Assembly (NCBI GenBank): GCA_039621445.1
Contig: CP154956.1
Coordinates: forward strand, 83,882,474-83,946,473
Direction: 5' to 3'
DNA: 64,000 nt
Source: Euglena gracilis
Lineage: Eukaryota > Euglenida > Euglenophyceae > Euglenales
How positions within the stretch are numbered: position 1 is the first letter of the stretch; the number at the start of each line of letters is the position of its first letter. A program made the translations under genes and the position numbers. The notes under the pieces were generated by a model. It did no database searches. It was not told where the DNA came from and was given only the letters and a program-made list of their open reading frames with translations. Positions 1 to 11,423 of the stretch are shown one piece after another.

Positions 1-190
1 CTACTGACATTAACGGATTTCAGGCTGAAATTGTTTATGTCGATCGATTTCCATTCAGGCGCCCGTTTATGTCAGTCGATATCCATTCAGGCGCCCGTTT
101 CTGTAAGTCGATTTCCATTCAGGCGCCCGTTTATGTGAGTCGATTTCCATTCAGGCGCCCGTTTATGAAAGTCGATTTCCATTCCATTGA
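1..190. repeat. Minisatellite, ~32-bp unit
   Basis: About six tandem copies of a ~32-bp unit of the form GTCAGTCGATTTCCATTCAG followed by GCGCCCGTTTAT. The same array recurs at 1106-1270. A related word (CGCCTGTCTTGAAAACCGTT) forms arrays at 8445-8610 and 15233-15345. No coding signal. Confidence 0.85.
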
Positions 191-784
191 AATCTGTTGC
201 TAGTCAGATTGGGAATTTTTAGTGATTTTTTGGACATTTTGTATGTCCATTTTTTTTCGACATTTTTGGTCCTATGGGGTTGTGGAGGAGTTTTGGATCA
301 GACAAAAACCAAATTTTGTGGCCAGGTGATCACAGCTGGCTGAACTTTGGATGGAACAGACGGAAGGACGGTGCTTAAGATTATTATTTTCTGGATCTTC
401 AGAAAAAGCATTCGGCATATTTGTCCTGAACCAGTTGTCATCACTGGTCATCTAAAAGAAAAGCTTTCGGGTGAGGAGTTATTTGGCAATGTCAACCCTA
501 TTTTCTGGGCTCGACGCCTGTATTGCAATTATATTGACATCATAGGATTTCGGGCCAAGGCTGTGTTCATAGCAAAAGGCTGTGTTCATGGCTTTGGTCA
601 AAATCTGTGTTGTAATAAAACGCAGACTCTGGCCTGAGTCTCTGTTTCGAAACGCTGAGTCTGTTATTCGGCCTGAGTCTGCGTTTCGAAACACAGACTC
701 AGGTCGGAGTCTGCGTTTAAGAAGCAGTTCTTGATATAGAGATTGAAAAAAAGAAAAAAGCATTTCGAAAAATAGAGACAAAAT
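191..784. other. No gene seen; AT-rich spacer with a short palindromic motif
   Basis: Open frames here lack recognisable domains and biased codon use. At about 620-722 the word ACGCAGACTC and its complement alternate. It resembles the ACGCAGACTCCGTCC motif that bounds the element at 2450-3527, so it may be a decayed relative. Confidence 0.5.
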
Positions 785-1005
785 GTTGGTCGACATTACC
801 ATGCCCCCCCCCTTTATGTACCTCCCCCCGGGAGGCCAAAACCGGGCAGGAGGTACATAATGGGGGGGAGGTACACAATGGGGGGGGGCAAGTTTTTCTT
901 TGGCGGGACATGGGAGAAGGTGGCCCTACCCCCCCCCCATTATGTACCTCCCCCCCAGGGGGTACACAATGGGGGGGGGTACACAATGGGGGGGGGGGCA
1001 TGGTA
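785..1005. repeat. C-run/G-run foldback element (core word ATTATGTACC)
   Basis: Two foldback modules: C-run + ATTATGTACC + C-run, then G-run + GGTACATAATG + G-run. The outer ends read ATTACCATG on the left and CATGGTAAC on the right, extending the inverted repeat. The same core word recurs at 9170-9235. Confidence 0.75.
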
Positions 1006-1105
1006 ACAGGTTTCAGGCTGAAACTGAAAATGTCCCAAAACGGAACAAAAAGGCATTCAAAAAAGGAAACAAAAGGTTGGTCGATTTCCAAGACATCGGA
1101 AACCG

Positions 1106-1270
1106 TTAATGTCAGTCGATTTCCATTCGGGCGCCCGTTTATGACAGTCGATTTCCATTCAGGCGCCCGTTTATGTCAGTCGATTTCCATTCAGGCTCCC
1201 GTTTATGAAAGTCGATTTCCATTCAGGCGCCGTTTATGTCAGTCGATTTCCATTCAGGCGCCCGTTAATG
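1106..1270. repeat. Minisatellite, ~32-bp unit (second array)
   Basis: About five copies of the unit seen at 1-190, in the same orientation. The two arrays bracket a foldback element. Confidence 0.85.
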
Positions 1271-1365
1271 GGCCAAAAACCACTTTTTTGACCATATTTC
1301 CGTCTAGGCGGTTCGGTCGAATGAATATCAAGACAGGCGTCGGGCCCAGACAAAATAGGTTTCAG

Positions 1366-1469
1366 AAAAATCGACCGACACTAACAGATTCAGCAGGGGC
1401 GCCGGGCGGCTCGCTTCGCTCGCTCGCTCCCGGCGCCCCTGCTGAATCTGTTAGTGTCGGTCGATTTTT
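1366..1469. repeat. Near-perfect hairpin
   Basis: Inverted repeat with arms of about 40 bp (arm begins AAAATCGACCGACACTAACA) around a GC-rich loop of CGCT units. A shorter relative lies at 8262-8330 and half of the arm recurs near 15330-15375. Confidence 0.85.
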
Positions 1470-1502
1470 GTATAAAATCTTCGCCCAAAACACGGTTTCA
1501 AA

Positions 1503-1617
1503 CAAGAACAGTGTTTTGGGCCAAGGTTTTAGGGCGGCCCAGGGGCGACCACCCCCTAAAGGTTAGGGGTCCCCGCCCCTGGGCTCCTTCTGACTCTTGG
1601 CCCAAACACAGTTCTTG
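1503..1617. repeat. Imperfect palindrome
   Basis: CAAGAACAGTGTTTTGGGCC on the left pairs with GGCCCAAACACAGTTCTTG on the right. The inner arms pair GGCCCAGGGGCG with CGCCCCTGGGC. Confidence 0.75.
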
Positions 1618-1690
1618 ACACAATCAAATGACGCCAGTTTCACTGGTTTATTAAAATGAATTTATTTTTGATATTATGAATTTGGACTAT

Positions 1691-1694
1691 CATT

Positions 1695-1737
<43 letters not shown>

Positions 1738-1776
1738 AAAAAAAAAAAAAAAATAAATTTTAAAAAAAAAAAATAG
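1691..1776. repeat. Poly-A tract
   Basis: About 80 bases almost entirely A, with a few T interruptions. It could be a retroposed 3' end, but no retroposon body is recognisable upstream. Confidence 0.9.
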
Positions 1777-2092
1777 GGGGGGGGTCACGTTAACCGAAAT
1801 CGAAATCTTTTGATTTCGGGCATGTTTCCAATTTTTTTCACCGTTTTTGGCCAATTTTGGCTTGATTTTGCGTGGGTGGATGTGCGTTTATTGTGGATTT
1901 TTTGTGAAAAAAAGTGGGTGGCCCGGTGAAAAGTGTCCCCCTCAGGGGTCACTAAGTGAATCCATGGCCGGCTCGGGCGAACTGAACTGGATGGGGAGAG
2001 AGGGTAAAAAATCTAGGGGGTGCCCCGGTGAAGTTCAACGGTGAACGTTCACCGGGGGGGCCCCGGGCGGAATATTGGCCATGCTAGTTTTG

Positions 2093-2300
2093 GAGGTCGG
2101 GCCGACCTAGGTCGGCCCGACCTATGGTCGGGCCGACCTCTGGAGGTCGACAGAAATGGCCACTGTACCGCATTACCCCCCCCCCCTTTTCAAAGGACTT
2201 TTGACAATAGGTCGGGCCGACCTGGTCGGCCCGACCTGTTTGGGTTACCGACCATATGGTCGGCCCGACCAATTGGAGGTCGGGCCGACCACATGGTCGA
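2093..2300. repeat. Cluster of GGTCGGGCCGACC palindromes
   Basis: At least eight copies of GGTCGG(G/C)CCGACC-type short palindromes are clustered here. A smaller cluster sits at 4528-4606. They surround C-run and G-run stretches, as in the other foldback elements. Confidence 0.75.
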
Positions 2301-2449
2301 TAGAAACGACCTCTATAGCAAAAACTGCGTCTTAGACGCAGACTCCGTCCTGAGTCCTGCGTCTACGACGCAGACTCCGTCCGAAGGACGGAGTCTGCGT
2401 CTTAGACGCAGGACTCAGGACGGAGTCTGCGTCTTAAGACGCAGTTTTT

Positions 2450-3527
2450 TTAAGTCTGCGTATTAGAGGCGCAGGGACCAGGACGGAGTCTGCGGCTTTG
2501 ACAGCGGAATTTTTGTTATATTATCTCTCTCTCTCTCTCTCACACAGCCAATCACGATGATGGCCGCACAGTTGGTGAACGTGGCTGAGGCAGGCCTTGG
2601 ACCCTTGCCACCTGTACCTGAATTTTTAGAAGCTTTGAAAAAGGCATACACTCCTTCTGAAGATTTGCCAGTGGACACCGCCCTATTTGGGGGCAACTTT
2701 TTCCAAAGTGGCTTGTCCTCCTCCAGGAACAGAGAGAAACCGAAAAATGACAATTCTCGCCGCGTTGGACTTTGCAAAGGTGTTGGACCACAGGCAGATC
2801 ATTTTGCCGAATTTGGATGAGTGGTTCACTGCCTTTGCAAAGTGGACGCTGTCAGTGGATTGTGTTTTGGACAACCATCAGGAGCGAGAATCAGCCCTAC
2901 AACAGAGGAAGGAAATTTGTCGAGCCACTGGTGTTGCTGTTCGGGAATGGAGCCCCACAACCTTAAGAACAACAGTCAACGCATTGGCTTCAGCGTACAA
3001 TCTACGCGTCCCGAATATGGCATTGTCCCCAGTGCAAGCAAACCGTTTCCAAATTTTGTGCTCTTTTTCAACGCTGCTTGCACAAGGTCTCGCAATTTCA
3101 TGGCACGGAAGGAGTCTGTGGCGGTTTTGACCGACCACGAGGTGGCACAAATTTTTACCCAAACAAATTGGAAGAGTTGGTATGAGTCCCAGAGTTTCTG
3201 GCAAATGTGCTCAGATTGACCACGGCACAATTGCCGTTTCGCACGTCACAATAACCTTGCGACGTTGCGGCTGCTTCTCATGGCATTCCCTTTGCATTTT
3301 GGATGGTGATTCCCCATTGCCAATGGCACAAAGAGGCTTTGAAGAAGCTTTTAGCTTCGTTTTCACACCATTCTCTTTTTCATTCAGTTCATTCAGTCAC
3401 ATTTTCCTTAAGACGCAGTACTCAGGACGGAGTCTACGTCTTAAGACGCAGACTCCGTCCTGCCCGAAGTCCTGCGTCTTAGACGCAGACTCCGTCCTGA
3501 GTCCCTGCGCCTAAGACGCAGACTTAC
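2450..3527. mobile_element. TIR element with ACGCAGACTC-type ends
   Basis: The left end (from TTAAGTCTGCGTATTAGAGG) is the reverse complement of the right end (ending GCGCCTAAGACGCAGACTTA) over roughly 45 bp with a few mismatches. Extra copies of the same palindromic motif lie just outside on the left (2327-2450) and inside on the right (3410-3480). The 1-kb body has a CT microsatellite at 2522-2541 and coding-like frames. The right end abuts a C-run foldback, so no target duplication could be read. Confidence 0.55.
2557..3219 (+). pseudogene. Coding-like remnant inside the 2.45-3.53 kb element
   Basis: Two overlapping + frames look coding. The first opens at 2557 (MMAAQLVNVAEAGLGPLPPV) and runs about 87 residues. 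The second is open at 2687-3130 and holds a helical segment around LPNLDEWFTAFAKW followed by an RESALQQRKEIC stretch. After about 3090 the sense-like reading shifts frame again (VLTDHEVAQIFTQTNWKSWY) and stops at 3219. The W-x-x-AF pattern is reminiscent of gag-like domains of DIRS or Crypton-type elements, but that is only a resemblance. The frame changes mean either short introns I could not place or decay. No catalytic residues are visible. Confidence 0.35.
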
Positions 3528-3707
3528 CCCCCCCCAAATGACCCCCCCCCTAGATGACCCCCCTGGGGGGTCATCTAGGGGGGGGGGTCATTTAGCAGAG
3601 CAATTTTTCAAGTGGGAAAAGAATCCCCCCCTAAATGACCCCCCCCCCTAGATGACCCTTTGGGGGTCCTGAAGCAACATTGATAGGGTCATTTAGGGGG
3701 GGGGTAA
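3524..3707. repeat. C-run/G-run foldback element (core AAATGACC/TAGATGACC)
   Basis: TTAC + C-run + AAATGACC and TAGATGACC words on the left pair with GGTCATCTA and GGTCATTTA + G-run + TAA on the right. There are two nested hairpins. Confidence 0.75.
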
Positions 3708-3909
3708 TGGTTTTCCTTTTCAAAAGCATCCAAAACCTTGGCCAAACCCTGTGGAGCATAAAAGCGCAATTTTAGCACAAAAAGGATTCCTGATGGCATC
3801 AACCTATGGTAAAAAAGAATTTCTGACGTTATTTGAAGGAGTAGGGTTAGGGTTACGATTCTTATCCAAACAGCAGAACATTTCCCGCTCAACGCTGTTA
3901 GATTGGTCT

Positions 3910-4060
3910 CTACAAGGTACCCAGCGAACCCAAAGAGCCGCCCAACTAGGGTTAAAAACATGGGGGGACCCGAGCGAGGCGCCGAAGGCGCCGAGCGAGG
4001 GTCCCCCCATGTGTATTAACCCTAGTTGGGCGGCTCTTTGGGGTAGCTGGTACCTTGTAG
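3910..4060. repeat. Near-perfect 151-bp palindrome
   Basis: Arms of about 70 bp, outer ends CTACAAGGTACC and GGTACCTTGTAG, centre GGCGCCGAAGGCGCC. Because it is self-complementary, long open frames appear on both strands; these are not genes. Confidence 0.9.
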
Positions 4061-4244
4061 GGGCCAATTTATCACGTTTCTTAACAGCCGGCTACAAACA
4101 TCAAAAAAATTTCTGGCCTCAAAGAAGATACTTGTTTTGGCCATCCTTGCCTTGCACACACAAGGGGATTTTGTTATTTTAGGCGGGGGGCCGTAGGCTG
4201 ACTAAGTTCGCGTTTTTCAATTTTTTTTCAATGTGGATGAAAGA

Positions 4245-4322
4245 GCTGGGTTAGGGTTAGGGTCAGGGTCAGCGTTAGGGTCACGGTCAGGGTCAGGGGT
4301 AGGGGTAGGGTTAGGGTTTGGG
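4245..4322. repeat. Interstitial telomere-like repeat
   Basis: Degenerate (TTAGGG)n with TCAGGG, GTAGGG and TCACGG variants. A second set on the other strand lies at 28285-28545. The period supports a TTAGGG-type telomere. Confidence 0.8.
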
Positions 4323-4784
4323 CATTACACCAAAGGAATTTTTGTCATTGGCCATGGATCTCACCTGATTTAGCCATTTTTCACAATTTTTTTGAATTTG
4401 GGACGTTTTTTGACGTTTCCAAGGACATTCCGATGGGTTTACGTTCATTTCGAATTGAAATAAGAGAATCAAATTTTGGGGGGGGGGCTTAAAAATTAAA
4501 AATGGGGGGGGGGGGTATTGCGAATTATTGGAGGTCGGGCGGACCAGGTCGGCCCAACCTCCAGAGGTCGATAAGCCATGGCCAATGGTCGGCCCGACCT
4601 CCGGGGGTGTTCCCCCCCGTGACCCCCCGTGGCCCCCCCCCCCCGTGACCCCCCCGTGTCCCGAACAAGGACCCTTTTCGGCGAAATTTTGTCGGGAAAA
4701 ATATTGGCGGGTGATGCCTAATTTGATAAAATTCTGGGGCAGATTCCTGATTTTGAGGCGTAAATTTTTCAAATTTGGGCTTGG

Positions 4785-4885
4785 TGATTCCTATTTTGGT
4801 GTCAAAATCCAATTTTAGGTGTGGGGATTCCTAATTTGTGGAATTTTTCTCCAAAAATTTCGACTCGGTGATTCCTAATTTTGCC
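4785..4885. repeat. GTGATTCCTAATTT short repeats
   Basis: Three or four diverged copies of a 14-bp word. The same word forms a tighter array at 7215-7330. Confidence 0.55.
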
Positions 4886-4889
4886 ACCA

Positions 4890-5215
4890 AAAATGTGGTG
4901 TTCCCCCCGTGACCCCCCCCCCCCCCGTGGCCCCCCCCCCGTGACCCGAACCACCCCCCAGAAGTAGTATCGCCAGGAATCCGCACGGAGCCCACCGGGG
5001 GGGGGGAGGTTACCACCCCCCCTTTATTTGAGCACACCCACGGGCCAACGGACCCCCCAAATGCTCAAATAAAGGGGGGTCATATAAGGGGGGGGTCAAA
5101 AATTCCTTTAGAAACAAAGCAAAAAAAATTTTCGGCGCCTTCGGCGCATGAAAAAAAAAACTTTCCCCGGACCCAAATGCTCAATTAAGGGGGGGGTCAA
5201 ATAAAGGGGGGGGGG
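4890..5215. repeat. C-run/G-run foldback element (core TTATTTGAGCAC)
   Basis: TTACCA + C-run + TTTATTTGAGCAC on the left. The middle and right carry GCTCAAATAAAGGGGG and GTCAAATAAAGGGGG, the last ending in GGTACC. A GGCGCCTTCGGCGC hairpin lies inside. The same core is at 22365-22432. Confidence 0.75.
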
Positions 5216-5227
5216 GTACCCTCAGCT

Positions 5228-5500
5228 GGTGAACTTCACCGGTGAACTTCACCGTTTTGATGGTTGGGGGTGAAATTTTGATTGGAGAAATGATCATTTT
5301 GAGGTTGATGGCTCATGCACTTCCATCAAAATTTCTGAAACTTCCTAAAAATGCCATTTTCGGCATTTTCGACCATTTTGGCCAAAAAAAGTGCTCTTGT
5401 GGCGAACTTCACCGGTGAAGTCCACCGTTGGGTTAGGCAGAGGGGGGAGGGGGTCCAGGACCCCCCAGTGAAGTTTCAAATGGTGAGCTTCACCATGGGG
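5228..5500. repeat. TTCACCGGTGAA palindrome cluster
   Basis: GGTGAACTTCACCGGTGAAC and variants recur five or six times, with short unique sequence between. An isolated copy is at about 2030-2055. No coding signal. Confidence 0.65.
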
Positions 5501-5520
5501 GGGGGGTCGGGGGGTCCAAA

Positions 5521-6030
5521 ATGACTAAAAGTCATTGCCTGATTTCCAGTGTTCGTGGTTCCCTAGTCGGAGTTTCACATTTTCTTGCTAGCGCCACAGA
5601 AACCGAGCCCAAAAACGACCAACTGGTGCTCAATCTGCCATTTGCCCCTAAAAAGATCTCATTTTTCCACTTTTGCTCATTTGGGTGGTCAAAGATTCTT
5701 TTGAAAACGAACCATCTTGATTTTATTTTTTGATCACCAAAAATGTTGAGAAGGATGGAAAATTCCTTAGATCGCTGAAAGATTTTTTGCCTTTTCGGGA
5801 TGTGATTGCCAATCTCCCTGCTGATGAAGCCTTTAGATGTTGAGTTCAAGCTTTTTTTTGTTTGTGCCTTTTTTGTTTATTAGGACATCTCCGCAATGTG
5901 ATTTATGGGCTGTGGCACCAGTGCAAAGCCAAGCCTTCCTACAACAGTATGCGCCGTTGTTTGTATCACCTTCCCCCACCAGACCCTTTGCCACACTGTG
6001 CCTAGCCCACCTTGCCAGAAATTTTTCACC
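5521..6030. other. No gene supported
   Basis: Moderately complex sequence with short open frames on both strands but no splice-consistent exon or domain. Confidence 0.4.
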
Positions 6031-6184
6031 CTCACCCCCCCCAAAGGGGGTGTTTCCCCCGCGCCCCCCCCCCCCACCATAAAAAATGTCCACCCACCCG
6101 CCAAGCTACCTGCCATGCTGGGCTGGGCTGCCTCCACAAAAAAATCTTGGGTTTTGGCAATTTCCTTCACGTTATGGGGGTGGG

Positions 6185-6590
6185 GCGGGACACGGGGGGG
6201 ACACGGGGGGGGGGTACACGGGGAGGGGGGGGACACGGGGGAAACATGCCTCTTTTCGGGACCTAATTTCGACTCCGGGACGAAATTTGCGACTTTTTGA
6301 GGGACCAAAAATTCATTTCACATTGACCCGAGCCCAGGTCATCCTAGGTGAAAAAAAAGGGGATTGTGGGTGGGGGAAAGTCAAATGGCCCTGAGAATCC
6401 ATGAAAAACCGTGGAAAATGATGCCAAACAGCTAAAAATTCATGCTGTATGTTGCCTTGGCCGCCTTCTAGGGACCCCCCTGAAGTGCGGGACACGGGGG
6501 GGACACGGGGGGGGGGACACGGGGAACGTGTTTGCAGAGCCAAACCACCGTCCAAAGTGCGGGTCACAGGGGGGGGACAGGGGGGGCGCA
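6185..6590. repeat. GGGACACGGGGG clusters
   Basis: Two clusters (6185-6245 and 6488-6585) of the word GGGACACGGGGGG around unique sequence. The first follows C-run words at 6030-6075. They have the composition of the C/G-run foldbacks, but no clean hairpin could be drawn. Confidence 0.55.
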
Positions 6591-7079
6591 AAAAAATGTG
6601 GAAAAAAATGCATCAAATTTTTCAAAAAGTGCGTTTTTTTTGCACGTTTTTTATTGATGTTTCTGACTTTTCCAGCACATTTGAATTCATACAATTCTTG
6701 TAACCTTGGTGCCAGTTTTGCATCTTTTGGGGCATTTTGGCATTTTCGTGATTTTTGTGCTCTTCCTCTCAGATTTTGAACATTTTTGCACATTTTTTGT
6801 GCACTTTTTTTTCAAGGCTGGGCTAGCAGCGCATTTCCCCCTTCATTTCAAATCTGTTCCCTTTCCATGCAGCGTACTGAAACATATGTGACACACAAGC
6901 AAGTCGAGATCACAAGTGCTGTGGTTGATCGATGTATGTCTCCATGTCACAAAGGAGGTTAGGCACAGCGGAAGGGGGGGCGGCACGCGTCTTAAGGATC
7001 GGTGGTTTTCGGGTCCAAAAGGTGGTCATTTTGGCCATTTTTTTTTTTTGCAGAACGGGAAGGCCTGGTTGGGGGTCGA

Positions 7080-7430
7080 CCCCCCCCCACCCACCACAAC
7101 ATTTTCACAAAATTTGGGGGGTGTCTCCCCCGCGTCCGCGTCCCCCCCCCCCCGCGTCCCCCCTGCGTCCCACTTTGGAACCAAAATTTTGCTCTCGAGA
7201 CAGCAAAATTTAGGAGGCTGATTCCTAATTTCAGGCAAATTTGAGGTTGGTGATTCCTAATTTGGTGTGGGTGATTCCTAACTTGCGGTGGATGATTCCT
7301 AATTTGTTGTGGTAGAATCCTAATTTGGCTAAAATTTTCTTGCAGCAAAATCCTAATTTCACCGTCCCCAAAATGGCGTCTCCCCCGCGTCCCCCCCCCC
7401 CCCCCGTCCCCCCCGCGTCCCAGACACCCC
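7080..7430. repeat. GCGTCCCCC clusters around a GATTCCTAATTT tandem array
   Basis: C-run words containing GCGTCCC lie at 7080-7170 and 7378-7425. They flank 5-6 copies of a ~25-30-bp unit containing GATTCCTAATTT (7215-7330). The clusters are direct, not inverted. Confidence 0.6.
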
Positions 7431-8088
7431 CTTGGGAAAACGGGGATTTTGGCCGAGGAAATTTTTTCGAAAAATGAACCCAAAACACATGATTTTTTGA
7501 TGGAAAACTACGTTTTTTCACAAAAAAAACTCCCAATATTTTCAGGTTTTAAAATTGGTAGTCTTTAAGGAGGGGGGTGTAAAAAAACGAAGGTCAAAAA
7601 ACCAATTGGACCAACTTTTGGCACAGTCAAATTTTACTGAGATTTTTTTTCATGGAAGTCTTTTGGATTTTCAACAACATTTTTGGTTCAAAAACTTCTC
7701 AAAATCAAAATCTTTGCGAAAATGCTGAAATTTGGAAGGGGTGGAAAAAAGGGGGTTTGGGGGTATTTCGGGGGACTCCCGTATGGGTCCCAAAATGGGT
7801 CCAAAAAACACCTGGTGCCGAAGGTGCCGGAAAAAAAATTTTGGAGTCCAAAAAATGGTGCTCCTGGAATTATGGGAAGAGGTGGGGGGGTTTCTACCCC
7901 ACCCCAACCATGCAGGGGGTGGGGGGGTCGGCTCCCCACCCACCCGCGACCCCCCCGCACCCAAAAACCCCCCGCACCCAAAAAAATCATGAAACCTGTC
8001 AAAACGTTTAGGGAAGTAAACCAAGATTTTTCACAGACGAGAATTAATCATTAAGAATAGTGGGCGACAACTGTATTTGGGGGCTATG
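7431..8088. other. No gene supported; T/A-rich with C-run words
   Basis: C/G-run words at 7885-7975 (ACCCCACCCC, CCGCACCC). Overlapping open frames on both strands have low-complexity content only. Confidence 0.4.
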
Positions 8089-8240
8089 GGATTACCCCCC
8101 CCCCTAGTGTCCCATACCCGGCTCCACTACAAGCACTATTGTGGGGGTGAATTCTTTTAAGACCAACCGGCTGGGTCCCGTGGCAGGGGGATTTGGGACA
8201 CTATCGGGGGGGGGGGGACTTTCGGGGGGGGGCATGGTAA
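8089..8240. repeat. C-run/G-run foldback element (core TAGTGTCCC)
   Basis: ATTA + C-run + TAGTGTCCCATAC on the left pairs with GGGACACTAT + G-run on the right. The right end is CATGGTAAT, as in the 785-1005 element. Confidence 0.75.
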
Positions 8241-8261
8241 TTGGAGGAGTTTATACAAAAA

Positions 8262-8330
8262 TTGACTGCCACTGACGGTTTTAGCAGGGCCTAGCGCCGA
8301 AGCGCCCCTGCTAAAACCGTAAGTGCAATC
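8262..8330. repeat. Hairpin related to 1366-1469
   Basis: ACGGTTTTAGCAGGG pairs with CCCCTGCTAAAACCGT around an AGCGCCGAAGCGC centre. Confidence 0.7.
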
Positions 8331-8444
8331 GATTGTTCTAAAACCTATTTTGCAGGGCCGGCACGCCTGTCTTGAACAACATTCGACAATTAGTAACCCG
8401 TACGGTTTTTTTTTTCCGCCGTTTTTTTGTGGTTTTCATCAAGA

Positions 8445-8610
8445 AAACGGCGCCCCTCTAAGAACCGTGTTATAGTGACAACGCCCCTCTGAAAACCGTT
8501 TTATAGAAACGGACGCCTGTCTTGGAAACCATTCTATTGTAACGGACGCCTGTCTTGAAAACTGTTTCTTTGTAACGGCGCCCCTGCTAATACCCGTTAC
8601 ACCTAACGCC
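8445..8610. repeat. Minisatellite, ~33-36-bp unit
   Basis: About four copies of a unit containing ACGCCTGTCTTGAAAACCGT. The array recurs at 15233-15345. Confidence 0.75.
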
Positions 8611-9169
8611 TGAAATTTTTGCACTTCACACCGTATATTTTTGCACTTCCGGTCAATTTTTTTTGCATTTTATCTCAAAAATGTTTGCACTTTATCCCAA
8701 ATATTTGCCTCCATTCCGAAAATTTTTGCATTTGTATCAGGTGTTTTGCACTTTTGTCCTTTGAAACTTCAATCGTCGTGGATGTTTTTCCATTGTGCAG
8801 TGCAACGCTTTTTTTTTTCATTGTACAAAGATAAAATGACGGAGGGTATATGTATTTTGAGGAAGTGCAAATATTTTTGGCGGCGCAGTGCAAAAATTTT
8901 TGAGAATTTTGGGCAATTTTTTTTGAGGGCACTGGCAGGGTGGTGACTGAAATTTCTGACCCCTTAAATTTCACAAAATTTCACGATTTTTCACTTTTCT
9001 TTCTGACTACGATTCACAAATGTCACCACCCCAGGCGCTGGGCGAAAATTTTTGACAGGTTGGGTCAAATACTTTTGCCAGTTGTAGAGAAACATTTCAG
9101 ACGCCAGGTGTAATGTCAGTTGGCCGTTGTGAAAAGGGAAATTTGGATTCCTTATTTTCCCATACCATC
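8611..9169. other. No gene supported; TTTTTGCAC-rich spacer
   Basis: The word TTTTTGCACTT recurs irregularly at 8619-8760. No exon-like segment. Confidence 0.45.
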
Positions 9170-9690
9170 CCCCCCATTATGTACCCCCCCCCATTATGTA
9201 CCCTCTGGGGGGGAGGTACATAATGGGGGGGGATGGTGGCGCACTGTCATAACATTTTTTCTAAAGAATTTCCCAAAAATGCTCAAAAATCGACGTTTTT
9301 GGGACGTTTTCGAAAAGTGATGTTTGGCAAATGTGCTGAAGATTGACCATTTATTGCAAACATCCAAAGAAAGAGTTGCCAAAAATGACCCCTTTTGGGC
9401 TGTTCGGTCAGGTCTGGGAATGGGACCTAGGTACCCCCCCATTGTGCACCTCCCCCCCATTACCACCCCCCCCCCTTATTGTCCCCCCCTTATTGTCCCT
9501 GGGCCCCGGCCGACGGGGGATTTTCTGGCCCGGCCAATGAAATTCCTTTGGTACCCCCTTATTGCCCCCCCCCCCTTATTGCCCCCCAGGGAGAGGTCGG
9601 TGGGACAATAAGGGGGGGGGGTGGTATGTAACTCCCCCCCAATTTCGACCTCCCGGGGGGGAGGTACATAATGGGGGGGGGGGGGGTGGT
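9170..9690. repeat. Cluster of C-run/G-run foldbacks (cores ATTATGTACC and TTATTGTCCC)
   Basis: 9170-9235: ATTATGTACC/GGTACATAAT hairpin. 9430-9640: ATTGTGCACC and TTATTGTCCC words in C-runs, answered by GGGACAATAAGGGG. 9640-9690: a G-run with GGTACATAATG. Several cores sit next to one another, as though nested. The TTATTGTCCC core recurs at 14800-14965. Confidence 0.75.
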
Positions 9691-9847
9691 AGATCGTTCT
9701 CCATGGCCAAGCAGCAAAACCTCGTGTGGGAGGCCAGTCCGCAAGCCCCTCCATCCCTGGAGTTTTTCGTTGCTGAGATGCAAAAGCAGCTGCTGTGGTG
9801 AAAAAAAGATCCTGGGGACCCTGTTAGCGAGTCATGGCCAGTTTTCC

Positions 9848-10200
9848 CCAGGACCCCCCCCCCAGGACCCCACCCCCCCCCCCACGACCCCCCCCAGGAA
9901 CCCCCCAGGACCCCCCCCCAGGACCCACCGGGGGGCGGTACCCACATGACCCACTTACCGTGGAGTTCTGGGCGCCTTTGGCGCCCACTACCGGGGGGGG
10001 GGGGGGCTCCCTCCACCCCATACCCCCCCCGGGCTTCAAAATAACCTCATCTTATGCTGCAAAATTTTGCCAAAAAGTTGCGGGACCCCCCAGGACCCCC
10101 CCCAAGGCCCCCCAGGAACCCCCCAGGACCCCCCCAGGACACCCCCAGGACCCCCTAGGACCCCCCCCCCAGACCCCCCCAGGACCCCCCCCCAGGGATG
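9848..10200. repeat. CAGGACCCCCC simple array
   Basis: Irregular tandem CAGGACCCC(n) in two blocks (9848-9925 and 10085-10195), separated by a CTGGGCGCCTTTGGCGCCCA hairpin and a G-run. Confidence 0.75.
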
Positions 10201-10243
10201 GATGGGAAGCCCTTCGGTATTGAGGTAGGTGGTAGGGGGGGGG

Positions 10244-11383
10244 GTCGCTGAGCTCTTATCCCTTTATGGGTAAGAGCGAAGCTTACCCCTGGGGGAAAAC
10301 CCCCCCCGCACCCCCCCCCCTCCCCCCCCCCCTCGGGGCCACCTCGGGAACCGGCGGATTATCACCATGATCCCGGCCCCGTTCCCGAAATTTTTTTTTT
10401 CAGTCACGAGCGACTGGATTCCTAGTTTCCGAATCACCTGGGTTTGACCCCCAACTCCCCGCCAGGCCCGAGTTATTCACGCGCGAAGGGGTCCAAACTG
10501 GGTAGGATTCGCCAACCCCCCCTGGATAAGCCCCCCCCCCCTTTGGACGGCCAAAAAATGTCAATTTTCAAAATATCTCCAAAATGAAGCCAAACCAAAG
10601 GAAATGTCCGGAGACCTAATTTGAAGCCCTTGGAACGCCCTATCTACCGGTATTTTGATTTCCCCGCAACTCCCCGCCTAGCCCGAGATACGGCCGTTTT
10701 CGGCGCAGACGGCCGTTTTGTACACTTTTCCCTCTGTTCGACTTAGCCGTTTTCGGGGGGTGGGGGGTCAAAAAATCGATGTTTTCAAAATTTCTCGAAA
10801 ATGATGCAAAATCAAAGGAAATGTCCAGAGACCTAAATTGAAGCCCTTGGAACGCTCTATGTACTGTGATTTTGGTTTCCCCGCAACTCACCGCCCAGCC
10901 CGAGATACGGCCGTTTTTTGGCCAATTTGGGCCATTTCAAGCCATTTTGTACACTTTTCCCTCTGTTCGACTTGGCCATTTTCGGCCAAAAAGTCGAAAA
11001 AAATCGAAAATTTTTTTTTCGCCCGAAACGATGTTTTTTGGCCTCCCGGACCCGGAAAAACCGTTTTCGAGCCGAAAACGAGCGTTTTTCGACCCGCCGG
11101 GGCCCCGTTTTGGGCCGCCGACCCATTGACTTTGGGTCAAAACCGGGTCGAAAAAGTCAAAAAAAATCGAAAATTTTTTTTTTGCCCGAAACGATGTTTT
11201 TTGGCCTCCCCGACCCGGAAAAACTGTTTTTGAGCCGAAAACGAGCGTTTTTCGACCCGCCAGCGCCCCGTTTTGGGCCGCCGACCCATTGACTTTGGGT
11301 CAAAACCGGGTCAAAAAAGTCGAAAAAAATCGAAAAAATTTTTTTTGCCCGAAACGATGTTTTTTGGCCTCCCGAAAAAAAAA

Positions 11384-11423
<40 letters not shown>

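Noticed and set aside
1-190. CRISPR-like regular repeats
   Set aside because: Units are tandem without unique spacers, the context is eukaryotic, and no cas genes are present.
3751-4182. Matching open frames on both strands
   Set aside because: Produced by the near-perfect palindrome at 3910-4060.
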